A DNA stretch of 64,000 nt from Dendrolimus kikuchii (Eukaryota > Arthropoda > Insecta > Lepidoptera > Lasiocampidae), in the NCBI GenBank assembly GCA_019925095.2, contig CM034408.1:5186001-5250000 (forward strand), in the 5' to 3' direction. A model generated the notes under the pieces. It saw only the letters and a list, made by a program, of their open reading frames with translations, was not told where the DNA came from and did not search any database. This document shows positions 1 through 9,402 of the stretch, piece by piece. The position numbers and the translations under genes are program-made. Every line of letters begins with the position of its first letter. Position 1 is the stretch's first letter.

Positions 1-570
1 TCCTCAATAAATGTGACTGTGTGTGTGTCTGTGTGTGACATGTTAAATTACAAAATAAATCTAAAAAAGGATCATGTGTAAAAAACTAAAAATATCGTTT
101 CGATAAAATTTAGTTTGAGTTACGTTGATTGCTTTATCATATACATATATCATTTTACATCACACGCATTTTTTGGGTTTCGTAGTCTAATAATAGAAAC
201 ATAAGTTATTCATTGCAGTTATGGAAGTCTCATTTGCACCTATATGAAATAACATACACTGGGCTAATACTTTCTGTATGTTAGTAACAGTTCGCATTAC
301 GGCAAAGTTTCTTTCGTCCCTTATGAAGTAAACAGACGTAAGAAGTAATATTGACATAAGTCTAATCCTGTCTTATTTACGTTTCAAATACGGGTCGTAT
401 TTATTTGGTTTTTTCGAACATTTTGCTGGAAAATCTGAAACTGAAACCCCCATCAATCTGTTGCCACGGGTAAAAGCTTTCCCTTTGACCCCTTTATATA
501 AAATGTTGGGTAATTTTAAATTCATTTACGATTTCCTTTTTCTCTAATGTGGTTTTTGGTTTTGTGTTTT
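1..570. other. AT-rich DNA, nothing recognised
   Basis: No long ORF, terminal repeat or familiar repeat is visible. A short GT-rich run lies near bases 19-38. Confidence 0.5.
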
Positions 571-576
571 GGTTAA

Positions 577-613
577 AGTTGTGTTCTGGCACTAGTAACT
601 AGGTTCCAGTCCA
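577..613 (+). repeat. Fragment of SINE-A (internal part)
   Basis: The stretch around GTTGTGTTCTGGCACTAGT matches the internal part of the SINE-A copies at 10.3, 29.4 and 58.7 kb (consensus GTTGTGTTCCGGCATTAGT). Only about 37 bases are kept. Confidence 0.5.
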
Positions 614-975
614 TTTAGAGTAGGGTTCCGAATGGTTTGTTTCGCTTCCGCCAAAAGCGGACGCCATGGCGCTGGAGGGCAGATTTGAAGCTTCGACCGC
701 CGTGAGCGGGCGGCAAGGGCAGGTCCATGGGGAAGGTTTCACACACGTCGCTATACCGTTGAGATGGGGGCGCATCGTTTTCCACGCCTCACAAAACGCC
801 CCACTTAGTAAACAGCTTTGAGGAGGCCGGGAAGGAAGGAGATGTTCTAGTGGGTACCCCAAACTGTGGTGTGGCAATAGCACATGTGAGGTGCTAGTGC
901 CATCACGACCTGATGAATCCTACACACTGGCCGCAACCACCTCCCATTGCGCGGCTGATTGTCCTCGATCGGATC
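614..975. other. GC-richer block, unidentified
   Basis: This block is richer in GC than its surroundings, as old LINE coding sequence often is here. I do not recognise its product, and the 94-codon minus-strand ORF over it has no known motif. Confidence 0.3.
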
Positions 976-1134
976 GTTGAAAAAAAAAGGGTTGCCTTGT
1001 TTTTGCAAGACGCCGTCGGGGCAGTTTGGTGTGGAAATTTTTTGTAGGTGAAATATTTATTTTATTGATTATTGAGATCCAATTGTTCTTTTGTATATTT
1101 ATCTTGATTCTGGCAACCCTTTTTTTTTAACAAC
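976..1134. mobile_element. Short inverted-repeat (MITE-like) element
   Basis: GTTG followed by a run of A and GGGTTGCC (976-996) is mirrored at 1112-1134 by GGCAACCC, a T run and AACAAC. About 20 bases of terminal inverted repeat enclose an AT-rich core. No target-site duplication or superfamily could be set. Confidence 0.5.
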
Positions 1135-1135
1135 G

Positions 1136-1530
1136 TAGGGGTTATGTATGTCTTTGGACACCCTCCTCGAGCCCTTCAGGATAAGGGCCGAAATAAGGCC
1201 TGTATTGAAGGTGTGTGGGACTCTCAGCGACCGCTCGCTTCTAAGAGCTGCCGCGAGAAACGGCCTTCGAACTACCAATTAAACCTAAACCTGCGCCCAT
1301 TTATCGCGCTTTTACGGGGCATCACGGGATCTCCAACAGAGTATGTGTACTTAGATACAGAGTACAAGAAGCAGGGTGACCCACTTCGTAAAGCAGAGGA
1401 GGGGGGGAAGTAACCCTAACTTAGAGGCCCACAACGCCCCGGTGTTGCAAATATCCATAGGCGTCGGTAACTGATTGCCATCACGTAAGCCGTCTGCCTA
1501 TTTATCTGTTTAAAGCAATAAAAAAATATA
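1136..1530 (+). repeat. LINE-derived fragment ending in the shared CR1/SINE-A tail
   Basis: Bases 1441-1530 carry the tail seen in all SINE-A and CR1 copies here (GTGTTGCAAAT, CCATAGGCG, GCCGTCTGCC, then AATAAAAAAA). The upstream part resembles 51.79-52.08 kb (TCTTTGGACACCCTCCTCG against TCTTCGGACACCATCCTCG). No intact reading frame remains. Confidence 0.5.
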
Positions 1531-1867
1531 TTTGTTTGAAAAACAAAAGGAAAGCTGCAAATTTGTACTACGTTAAAGTTATCTATTACGATTGAAATTT
1601 CATAAATGTTCTATGTTGCGTCATGTTTCATCCACCAATTTATTGATGTATAATTTAGCATAGTTAAAGATTATGGTTAATATATGAACGTTATGCTATG
1701 TAAACACAGATATATAATAAAGCTGATAGAGCTGATGATAAGGTTGGGCATTTACCTAAATCATCAAAAATATCCAATCTCTTAAACGTAAATATAACAT
1801 TTAATATTGATTAGAATACTGGTGTGCACATCGCGTAAACAATAAGAGTATTTATTATGTAGATACT
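1531..1867. other. AT-rich DNA, nothing recognised
   Basis: No ORF or repeat relationship was seen. Confidence 0.5.
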
Positions 1868-2083
1868 TACATACATAACTTCACGCCAGTTCCCTTGCGG
1901 GGTAGGCACGAGCAACAGAGCGCCATTTAGGCTTATTCTTACACACCTCACTTGCGTCTTTGACATTCATAACTCTTGTCATGCACGCTCGTCTGTCCTT
2001 AAGGCTCCTGACATCACCTTCTGCTAGTACACGATCAATTTAATCATGGAAGGTGTGTCGTGGCCTTCCACGACTTCTGCTGG
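1868..2083 (-). mobile_element. RTE-type LINE, 5'-truncated 3' end
   Basis: Read on the minus strand this is the last about 190 bases of the RTE-like LINE present in eleven copies here: end of the ORF, then GAAGTTATGTATGTA tail. It stops abruptly at the BEL/Pao 3' LTR. The same LINE continues past this point in the copy at 32.7-33.1 kb, so the junction is a break, not the natural end. Confidence 0.8.
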
Positions 2084-2259
2084 CCACTTATCACCAAGCT
2101 CTTGGAACCCGGTTAGTATTGCAATTGGGTGGATATCTCAAATGCGCGCGCGATGCGTGAATGTTTTTACGACGGATCGATTCAGACTGATCGTTGAGAC
2201 GCGGAAGTGCGGGGTAAATTACTTTTTCGGGGAATCATCGTTCGTTACGCGTGGCGTGA
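2084..2259 (-). repeat. BEL/Pao 3' LTR (matched part)
   Basis: Matches 8579-8739 base for base except for a 15-base insertion after TTTTTACG. On the minus strand it begins TGTTCACGCC if two further bases are counted, after the purine and C-rich stretch 2262-2290 that could hold the polypurine tract. The TATA-like part of the right LTR has no partner here, so this copy may be truncated. Confidence 0.8.
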
Positions 2260-2308
2260 ACATCCTGGGGCCCGGGGAAAAGGTGACGGCTCCCATTTAT
2301 AGTGCTGA

Positions 2309-5300
2309 CTAAGTGCTGTTGTCGTCGAGGGGAAGACGAGCAATCTTTGTGACTGGTCTCGTTAAGCTGCCATCCTTGGTGCTGAGTTCTACGACTCGGA
2401 CGACGTCATCCTTTCCGGGCAGAATCTTCTTTATTCTTCCCATCTTCCACTGGAGTCTGGGAAGATTATCCTCCTTTATGAGTACCAGCTCACCAATCTT
2501 GGGTCGACTGGTTTCCGTAGTCCATTTAGATCGGGATTGGAGAGTGTGCAGGTAGGATTTCGACCACAAGGTCCAAAATCGCTGAGCCAACGCTTGCACT
2601 AAGCGAAAACGTCGTAGGGTTGATGGAGGAGAGGATTCATGGGAATGTTCGGGTAATGCGGTAAGTGGGCGACCTATAAGGAAATGACCAGCGGTTAGGA
2701 CTTCGAAGTCTGTAGGGTCTGAAGACAGAGGGCAGAGTGGTCGAGAGTTGAGAACGGCCTCAATACGGGCTAAGAGTGTAGAAAATTCTTCAAAGGTCAG
2801 ATGCTGCTCACCTAATACGCGATAGAGTAATTGCTTAGTAGATTTCACGGCTGCCTCGTGCAGACCGCCAAAAGAAGGAGCTGAGGGCGGATTGAGCAAC
2901 CATGTGATCTGCTGTGTGGCTAGCTTGTGCGTAATTCTATCATCATTGGCCTTTAAGAAGTTTTGTACTTCTATGAGCTGATTTCTTGCGCCGACATAGT
3001 TTGTACCGCAATCAGAGCGAATTAGGGTAGGGATTCCGCGCCGACTAACGAACCTTTGCAGTGCCGCAAAAAAGGCGTCCGTAGAAAGTTCCGAGACAGC
3101 CTCTAAGTGCACTGCCTTGGTGGCGAGACAAACGAAAACACAAAAGTAGCCTTTGAGAAGTTTGGCATTGCGTAGAGTACTTGATTTAATTAGGAATGGT
3201 CCGGCAAAATCCGTGGACACTTGACTAAACACCGGTTGTGGGCTGACTCGATCAGCCGGTAGGTCGGCCATAAAAGGGGGATTCGGCTGAGCTCGATGCC
3301 TAAAACAGCGTACACATTTAAAGACACGGTGACGAATGACTCGCCTTCCAGATAAAATCCAGTATTGTTGACGGAGTAGTGCGTGTAGTGTATCTGCGCC
3401 CGGGTGGCAGTGTATAGTGTGGAAATGATCTATAATTAGGTCCACAAGGGGGCTTGAACTGGGTAAGATGAGGGGATGTTGTGTGTCATATCTAAGGGCT
3501 GAGTTGGACAAGCGCCCTCCTACTCTAAGAAGACCATCCTTGAGAAAGGGCGAGAGGCGTTGTATTCGCACTGTACATAATTTGTTAGTTTGCAGTCGGT
3601 GGATGTCTTCAGCGAACATATTTTGTTGGACTGAGCGTACCCAGTGTAAGAGCGCTTTCTTACGTTCGTCTACGGTAATGGGACCAACGATGCGAGAGTG
3701 AGAAGATACCAAGCAATTGTGTGCAAAACGTTTAATACATGCGGTTACGCCTACAAGTGTGTCTAAGGAGCTGAATCTCGTGAGTAAATCCGTGTCTAGA
3801 TCAGGAACCGCGATGTGAGCTACCATTTTTCTTGGTTTTAGACCAGGCAGTACGTGATGACCCAAAGCAGGGGGCATCGTGGGCCAGGTATCAGGTGGGG
3901 CCTTGAGCCAAGTAGGCGACCACCATAGGTCATAGGCTAAGAGTTCCTGTGCTGATATTCCCCTGCTAGCACAGTCGGCAGGGTTAAGAGCTGAGGGTAC
4001 ATGTCTCCAAGTAGGGTTACATGGATTGGCTGCAATGGCAGAGACTCGATTGGCCTCAAAGACCTGTAGGGATTGAGAAGGAGTTTTAAGCCAGGCGAGT
4101 ACGATAGTACTGTCTGACCAACAAAAGTGTTGCTGAATGGTAATGTGGGCAGAAAGTTGAACAGAGACGCGAGAAATGAGCAGCGAAGTGAGGTGTGCAG
4201 CTGAAAGTTCCAGCTTTGGTATAGTCTGTCGGGTTTTAATGGGGGCTACCTTGGATTTAGAAACAAGTAGTCTGACGTGTACCTGACCCGTGATATTCGT
4301 TTCATGAAGATAGACTGCGGCTGCATATCCGGATTCGGATGCATCGGCAAAACCGTGTAGGGTGTAGGTGGAATCTTTGCTGGTGCAAATTGTTCTGGGG
4401 AGTCGAAGAGCAGAGAGTAGAGGTAAGTCTTCAAAAATGTGCTGAAATTGAAATGTGACATCATTGGGAGCCGATTCATCCCAGTCTAACTTTAGAGTCC
4501 ATAGGTGCTGAATGAGCAGTTTTGCGCGGAAAATAACTGGGCTGATCCATCCACTAGGATCGTATAAACGAGCGATGGTACTGAGTATTGACCTTTTGGT
4601 AAATTTTTCCAGTGTAGGTACCGAAATGTGATATGTAAATTCGTCCGTTTGTGGTATCCATTGCATACCAAGTACCTTGATTGCATTGGAGTCGGGTACA
4701 ACATCAAAATCCTTGGGTATGTCACATTGATCATCCGGGAAGCGTTCTAAAAGCTGACGAGAGTTTGAGGTCCACTTTCGCAAATGAAATCCCCCTAGGG
4801 CTAGTAACTCAATGAGTTCAGTCTGCAGAGCTATTGCCTTGTCAACTGAATCATGCCCAGTCAGAATGTCATCCACGAATATGGAGTGCGTAAGAACCTG
4901 TGCAGCCTGGGGAAAACGGTGACCTTCATCAGTGACCAGCTGTATAATAGATCGATTGGCGAGGAAGGGGCTGGGTCGTAGGCCATACGTGACAGTGGAC
5001 AGGGCGTAAGTGAGCAGAGGTTGATCTGGAGAAGAGCGCCATAGAATGAGTTGGAACCGTCTGTGGTCTGGGTGAACTAGTATATTTCTAAACATCATCT
5101 GGATGTCTGTACTAAAGACCACTTTGTGAGTACGAAAATTTAGAATGATGTCAGTAATATCACGTTGGAGCGGTGGGCCAGTGTGCAGACAGTCATTAAG
5201 ACTGACACCATTAGAGCTCTTACAGCTGCCATCAAAAACCGTGCGAAGTTTTTCAGAGTTGGCTTTGAAGATGCCATGATGCGGGACGTAAAAATGGTCT

Positions 5301-6439
5301 TTTCCTTTGAATGTGCTGGGGTGACAAAGAGCCATGTGGCCCATGTCAATGTATTCCTTCATGAAGTCGATATATTTTGAGCGGAGGGTAGGATCTCTTT
5401 GGAGTTTGCGCTCCAAATTAAGGAATCGTCGTAGTGCAATAGCGTGGGTTGCACCGAGCTTAGGTGCCTTTGTAAGAAAGGGAAGGGATACTATGTATCG
5501 CCCTGTGGGATCACGTGTGGTGGTAGAACGAAAGTTCTCCTCACACTCGTCAGAGGTTGAGTTGTCCTTTGATTGCACTTCTTCGACTTCCCAGAATCTC
5601 TCCAGAGCGGAGTGTATTTCTTTATTTGAGTGTTGGGGTTGTAAACAGTCAATATTTACTAGTGCTGAATTAACTTGAGGCTCAGGCTTTGTGTAGTTTG
5701 GATTGATAGGACCTAAAAGAGCGAAATTGAAGATCGTGCCGAAGGCTATTGGTCTGCCGGGGCCCAAAAAAATTTTGTTACCATCCAAAATTTGGCCCAA
5801 GACATCAGAACCTAAAATTAAGTCAATAGCGGCTGGAAAACGATAAGACGAGTCTGCTAGGGGAAGCTGTGTCGAGTCGAGGAGTGGAACAACGTCAGGT
5901 AACATTGTTAATGGTAAAAGACCTGTCAAATCTGGTAGAATGTATGCCTTTGCGCTAATTACTGGGACTTCGGTGTGAATAGGGCGGAATGTGATGGTAG
6001 TTGAAGAACTAGAGTTTTGAGTCTGCTGATTACCGACTCCTGTAATTTTTAGTTCTGTGTGCTCGACAGGCAAACGTAATTTTTGTGTCATAGTTTTAGT
6101 TAACAAGGTTAGCATGGAACCGCTGTCTAATAATGCTCTTGCCTTATGAAATTCTCCAGCGTTGTCTGCTAGTTCTAGGGACACAGTGGGTAATAAAACT
6201 GGTGGATCGTGTACTGTAATGTGCTGAGTATGTGCTGAAATATGACTGTCATTTTGGTTAGCTTTATCAGAGGAAGTAACAGGGCTGCCGGGCAAGTGAT
6301 TATTATGATAAACTTTATTATCATAGTGCTGAGTATGAAACTGGGATTTATTTTGTTTACGTGATGTAGTGGATGGTGTATATTGTAGCGATGGTATGGG
6401 TGGGTGTAGTGTAGTATTGTGTAAGTGAGTAGCAGGTAG
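2309..6439 (-). CDS. Pol polyprotein of the BEL/Pao element
   Basis: This frame is open from the codon after the gag UGA to a TAG at 2309-2311, about 1376 codons. Residue numbers below count from a TTG at 6295-6293. Aspartic protease: DSG at 57-59. Reverse transcriptase: VFDGS 353-357, FSTD with Asp397, and FVDD at 473-476 in place of the usual YVDD. RNase H-like part: FADAS near 649-653, KLELSAA 694-700, SDS 727-729, NPAD 771-774. Integrase: HH-CC finger (H957, H962, C994, C997) and catalytic Asp1029 (STDF), Asp1095 (RSDCGTN) and Glu1147 (LHEAAV). The C-terminal PKIGELVLIKED segment is the usual BEL/Pao tail domain. The first in-frame ATG after the UGA encodes Met61, after the protease site, so an independent start would lose the protease. 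No frameshift is present. Confidence 0.93.
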   Translation of the reverse strand, partial: LPATHLHNTTLHPPIPSLQYTPSTTSRKQNKSQFHTQHYDNKVYHNNHLPGSPVTSSDKANQNDSHISAHTQHITVHDPPVLLPTVSLELADNAGEFHKARALLDSGSMLTLLTKTMTQKLRLPVEHTELKITGVGNQQTQNSSSSTTITFRPIHTEVPVISAKAYILPDLTGLLPLTMLPDVVPLLDSTQLPLADSSYRFPAAIDLILGSDVLGQILDGNKIFLGPGRPIAFGTIFNFALLGPINPNYTKPEPQVNSALVNIDCLQPQHSNKEIHSALERFWEVEEVQSKDNSTSDECEENFRSTTTRDPTGRYIVSLPFLTKAPKLGATHAIALRRFLNLERKLQRDPTLRSKYIDFMKEYIDMGHMALCHPSTFKGKDHFYVPHHGIFKANSEKLRTVFDGSCKSSNGVSLNDCLHTGPPLQRDITDIILNFRTHKVVFSTDIQMMFRNILVHPDHRRFQLILWRSSPDQPLLTYALSTVTYGLRPSPFLANRSIIQLVTDEGHRFPQAAQVLTHSIFVDDILTGHDSVDKAIALQTELIELLALGGFHLRKWTSNSRQLLERFPDDQCDIPKDFDVVPDSNAIKVLGMQWIPQTDEFTYHISVPTLEKFTKRSILSTIARLYDPSGWISPVIFRAKLLIQHLWTLKLDWDESAPNDVTFQFQHIFEDLPLLSALRLPRTICTSKDSTYTLHGFADASESGYAAAVYLHETNITGQVHVRLLVSKSKVAPIKTRQTIPKLELSAAHLTSLLISRVSVQLSAHITIQQHFCWSDSTIVLAWLKTPSQSLQVFEANRVSAIAANPCNPTWRHVPSALNPADCASRGISAQELLAYDLWWSPTWLKAPPDTWPTMPPALGHHVLPGLKPRKMVAHIAVPDLDTDLLTRFSSLDTLVGVTACIKRFAHNCLVSSHSRIVGPITVDERKKALLHWVRSVQQNMFAEDIHRLQTNKLCTVRIQRLSPFLKDGLLRVGGRLSNSALRYDTQHPLILPSSSPLVDLIIDHFHTIHCHPGADTLHALLRQQYWILSGRRVIRHRVFKCVRCFRHRAQPNPPFMADLPADRVSPQPVFSQVSTDFAGPFLIKSSTLRNAKLLKGYFCVFVCLATKAVHLEAVSELSTDAFFAALQRFVSRRGIPTLIRSDCGTNYVGARNQLIEVQNFLKANDDRITHKLATQQITWLLNPPSAPSFGGLHEAAVKSTKQLLYRVLGEQHLTFEEFSTLLARIEAVLNSRPLCPLSSDPTDFEVLTAGHFLIGRPLTALPEHSHESSPPSTLRRFRLVQALAQRFWTLWSKSYLHTLQSRSKWTTETSRPKIGELVLIKEDNLPRLQWKMGRIKKILPGKDDVVRVVELSTKDGSLTRPVTKIARLPLDDNST

Positions 6440-6442
6440 TCA
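6440..6442 (-). promoter_or_regulatory. In-frame gag UGA in leaky context (UGA-CUA)
   Basis: Read on the minus strand the junction is CAA CAA UGA CUA CCU. Gag and pol are in the same frame, and all 48 codons from the UGA to the TTG at 6295 are open. UGA followed by CUA is an established readthrough context in alphaviruses and several animal mRNAs. That it works here is inference; a single nonsense mutation is the alternative. Confidence 0.7.
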
Positions 6443-7924
6443 TTGTTGTGAATTAATAGGTGAATTACGACGAGAAGAGTTTCTTGATTCCGTGGTTGGG
6501 CGGGTGTGTTCTTGTCCTCTTAGTTGTGGGGGCAAGAGGTGAGAATTGTCATATGTGGGTGATTCAAAGCCACTGCGATGTAAGGTGGTATGGTGTTTCT
6601 CGCTATCACATTCTCTACACCGTCCTGTGGATCTGCACTCGTCAGAGTAATGGGGTCCTAGACACTTACGGCACCGTTCATGAGCTTGGATAAAATCCCA
6701 GCGCCCTTGCGTAGGCTGTCTTAGGTATTCACCGCAGTTCAGCAACCTGTGTCCTCTAACGTGACACCAAGGGCAGTAATAATTATTGGTCGGTGCTGGT
6801 GGGTGGGCGGAATCTTGTGCTATGGGCTCGAAATATTGTGTAGACTGTGGGTATCCTTGAGCGTACTGTACAGGGTACGCTTGACTTTGTAGAGGATATG
6901 CAGGGCGCGTTAAAGGTGGGCGGACGGAAGTAGTGGGCTGAAAACGAACGTGCCGAATTTCTGGTCTGGGTGCAGAAGCGCGTGGTTGGTACCGTGCTGA
7001 GGGAGAAGCACGTTCAGTTTGTCTGTATGTCGGGCTGAGGGGAGGGGGGGGTGGGTTATATGTCTCAGTTTCTGTGCAACGTGCATGGTCTTCTAAGAAT
7101 GTGATTACATCCTTTAAGGTGGGCAGAGTGTCTGAAGACCCATGCGTTCGTTCAAATAATGTGCGAAGCTCGCCCTTTAACTTCCGCACTACTATTGACA
7201 CTAGGACGTAGTCTGAGTCATGTAGTGGTAAGTTTAGGTTTTTAAGCGCCGATTGGGTTGAAATAAGAGGGGCTAAAAATAACTGTCTGATTTGTGAGCG
7301 GGTGGTGATGTGGGGTAACTCTAGTATCATATCTATAAACCTATCAATGAGAACTCGGCGATTTTCGTAGCGATTGGCAAGTGTTGTCATCGCTACATCG
7401 TAGTTCTCATCGGTAACCTTGAGGTGTGATACCATACTGAGAGCTTCTCCGGAGAGGCAAGAAAATAAATAGTGTAATTTAACTGCACCTGACAAATTAC
7501 CGGCAGTGTCCGTAAGGCTTTTGAAAATAGTTATGAAAGATGGCCAATCCTCAAGCTTGGAAGAAAATTTGGGTAGATCTATTTTGGGCAGAACAGTAGA
7601 CGTGGAGAATGTGGGCGAGCTTGGTTTGATGCTTGAGCTGATGGTGATGTTTGCCACCAAAATTTTTTCATATGCTTCTATAGCCGAGGTGTAGTAGTCA
7701 AAGTACCATTTTTCCACTTTGTCGTCAAGGTCTTTAGAGTCCAAGATCTCATAATATACTGTATCCAACTTGCCCTTTATATCGTCCAATTTTGTAAAGC
7801 GCCCTATGAAATCGTTTACACTATACTTTTTGTCTCCTTTTAATATAAGGTTAGCTATCTCTAATAGGAAAGTTATGTACTTATGGGTTTGCATAAAGAT
7901 GGCAGATTGCGATTTGGTAGGCAT
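6440..7924 (-). CDS. Gag protein of the BEL/Pao element
   Basis: A 494-codon ORF from ATG (7924-7922) to UGA. The N-terminal two thirds is the helical capsid-like region typical of BEL/Pao Gag (LPKIDLPKFSSKLEDWPSF near its middle). A proline-rich stretch follows, then three zinc-binding knuckles: CX2CX4HX4C (about 384-397), CX2CX3HX4C (about 418-430) and CX2CX4HX4H (about 436-449), which bind element RNA in related families. The protein should form the cytoplasmic particle. It shows no internal stop or frameshift. The ATG follows the leader, and the TGA is in frame with pol. Confidence 0.92.
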   Translation of the reverse strand: MPTKSQSAIFMQTHKYITFLLEIANLILKGDKKYSVNDFIGRFTKLDDIKGKLDTVYYEILDSKDLDDKVEKWYFDYYTSAIEAYEKILVANITISSSIKPSSPTFSTSTVLPKIDLPKFSSKLEDWPSFITIFKSLTDTAGNLSGAVKLHYLFSCLSGEALSMVSHLKVTDENYDVAMTTLANRYENRRVLIDRFIDMILELPHITTRSQIRQLFLAPLISTQSALKNLNLPLHDSDYVLVSIVVRKLKGELRTLFERTHGSSDTLPTLKDVITFLEDHARCTETETYNPPPPPLSPTYRQTERASPSARYQPRASAPRPEIRHVRFQPTTSVRPPLTRPAYPLQSQAYPVQYAQGYPQSTQYFEPIAQDSAHPPAPTNNYYCPWCHVRGHRLLNCGEYLRQPTQGRWDFIQAHERCRKCLGPHYSDECRSTGRCRECDSEKHHTTLHRSGFESPTYDNSHLLPPQLRGQEHTRPTTESRNSSRRNSPINSQQ

Positions 7925-8002
7925 GACGATGAGAAGTGCACAATAAGAAAAGGAAAAGCAAACGAAAAAAAAAAAAAAAAAAATTTATTCTGTTTTTTTT
8001 TT

Positions 8003-8046
<44 letters not shown>

Positions 8047-8578
8047 AATGCTAATAAAGAACACGCAAGAAAGCAGCCAGAGAAACGTAAGAAATACGAA
8101 ATAAATAAAAATGATTAGGAAAAAAAATATATATCAAACTGTCGTGTGCGCTGAGTCTTAATAAACACGAAGCTATATATAAGCTATAAAAGTTGCACGG
8201 CAAGCTAACCACACCGAGTGAAACGAATATAATATTCAATATTATTATATCGATCCGATATCACGTTTAGTGCAAGTATTCGAGAATAGGTGTGCTGAAT
8301 AAAGTACAGAATACGTACTCGAGGTTATATTAACCTACCTACGTACCAAAAAATAGTTATCGTGTAGCAATTTGCGTAATTATCTGAGGAATGTGGAATG
8401 GAAAGACCATATGATCTGGCCGATTGCCAGATTTCAAGGGTGCAAGGGTAAGAGGGAATGGAGATAAATGGACTCACCCGTAATAATATGAGCTGAGTAA
8501 CCGGAGCGTCTGCGATACAGGAGCAGCAGTGCGTGTTCTCTTGTTATATATCTCCCGCTTCACAACTAGATTCACTTG
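7925..8578 (-). promoter_or_regulatory. BEL/Pao leader and probable R/U5 region
   Basis: Between gag and the matched LTR part. On the minus strand a TATA-like GATATATAAC lies at about 8543-8553, so the 5' LTR probably extends below 8579 and includes R and U5. A long T run (about 7990-8043 on plus) and an adjacent A run form an A/T-rich tract just before gag. No primer-binding site could be matched to a tRNA by eye. Confidence 0.5.
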
Positions 8579-8739
8579 CCACTTATCACCAAGCTCTTGG
8601 AACCCGGTTAGTATTGCAATTGGGTGGATATCTCAAATGCGCGCGCGATGCGTGAATGTTTTTACGCTGATCGTTGAGACGCGGAAGTGCGGGGTAAATT
8701 ACTTTTTCGGGGAATCATCGTTCGTTACGCGTGGCGTGA
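8579..8739 (-). repeat. BEL/Pao 5' LTR (matched part)
   Basis: Identical to 2084-2259 apart from lacking a 15-base segment. Matching stops at GTGGCGTGA on its upper side, where the 3' copy continues into a TGT-type end and this copy does not. Confidence 0.8.
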
Positions 8740-9189
8740 TACGATGGTGTGTTCAGAAACGCAATTTTTAAGTTATTGAACCGATAGCGCTAACGAACAA
8801 ATAAACTACAGTTAAAAGTACCTCAAAAAGCGGGCATGAGGCGTGAAAACGGCACATACAAACTCAAATTCGCAATTATAATATTAGTACGTATAAAATA
8901 AAGTCTAGATTGTTCACAAAAAATAAATTAAATATCACTACTCACTATAATGTGTTTAATGTTATTAGTTTTAAAAAATTCCACAGACAAATAAACCAGT
9001 TTATTTGCATAAAGTATCTTTAAAATAGAAACTTGATTAGTTTTTTTCTTCAATATAGCATATGATCGTCAGTCAAGTGTTCTTAAAATATAAAATGTCA
9101 TTCCATTTATAGCTAAATTTGCAGTCTAAAAATATTATAAAAAATAACACTTATTTTGACTAGTTTCTACTCGCGATTTCGTATGCGTG
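8740..9189. other. AT-rich DNA, nothing recognised
   Basis: No ORF or repeat relationship was seen. Confidence 0.5.
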
Positions 9190-9402
9190 GATTAGTTAAA
9201 AAAAGGAAGTAAAGCCCCGATTTCGGAACATTCTTTGTTGCTCCGCTCTTATTGGTCTTAGCGTAATAATATATAGCCTTCCTCGTTAAATGGGCTATCT
9301 AACACTGAAAGAATTGTTCAAATCAGACCAGTAGTTCCTGAGATTAGCGCGTTTAAACGAAAAACAAACTCTTTAGCTTTATATAGGTATAAGATTTTTA
9401 GG
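9190..9402 (-). mobile_element. Helitron-like non-autonomous repeat
   Basis: On the minus strand it reads TATATAAAGCTAAAGAGTTTG, then AAACGCGCTAATCTCAGGAA and TTCTTTCAGTGTTAGATAGC. The fragment at the right edge of the window (63.9 kb) is the same on plus. The Helitron label rests on memory of lepidopteran repeats. Confidence 0.5.

Larger units (their letters stand above)
2084..8739 (-). mobile_element. BEL/Pao LTR retrotransposon
   Basis: A minus-strand element with a right-hand 5' LTR (8579-8739 is the matched part), leader, gag (7924-6440), pol (6439-2309) and a left-hand 3' LTR (2084-2259). Protein order is zinc-knuckle Gag, aspartic protease, reverse transcriptase, RNase H, integrase and a C-terminal domain, which is the BEL/Pao order. 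No env-like ORF follows pol. The matched LTR parts are identical except for a 15-base segment absent from the right copy. No target-site duplication is seen: the left flank is an RTE fragment whose continuation is not on the right, so one end is probably truncated or rearranged. Confidence 0.9.

Noticed and set aside
2040..2083. Target-site duplication for the BEL/Pao element
   Set aside because: No matching 4-6 base repeat could be found on both sides of the LTRs.
5334..5678. 114-codon plus-strand ORF within pol
   Set aside because: Shadow of the minus-strand pol frame; no motif of its own.
6296..6442. Frameshift rather than stop between gag and pol
   Set aside because: Codon-by-codon reading shows the same frame throughout, with only the UGA between them.
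7883..8118. Plus-strand ORFs with long Phe runs
   Set aside because: They read the A/T homopolymer tract antisense to the BEL/Pao leader.
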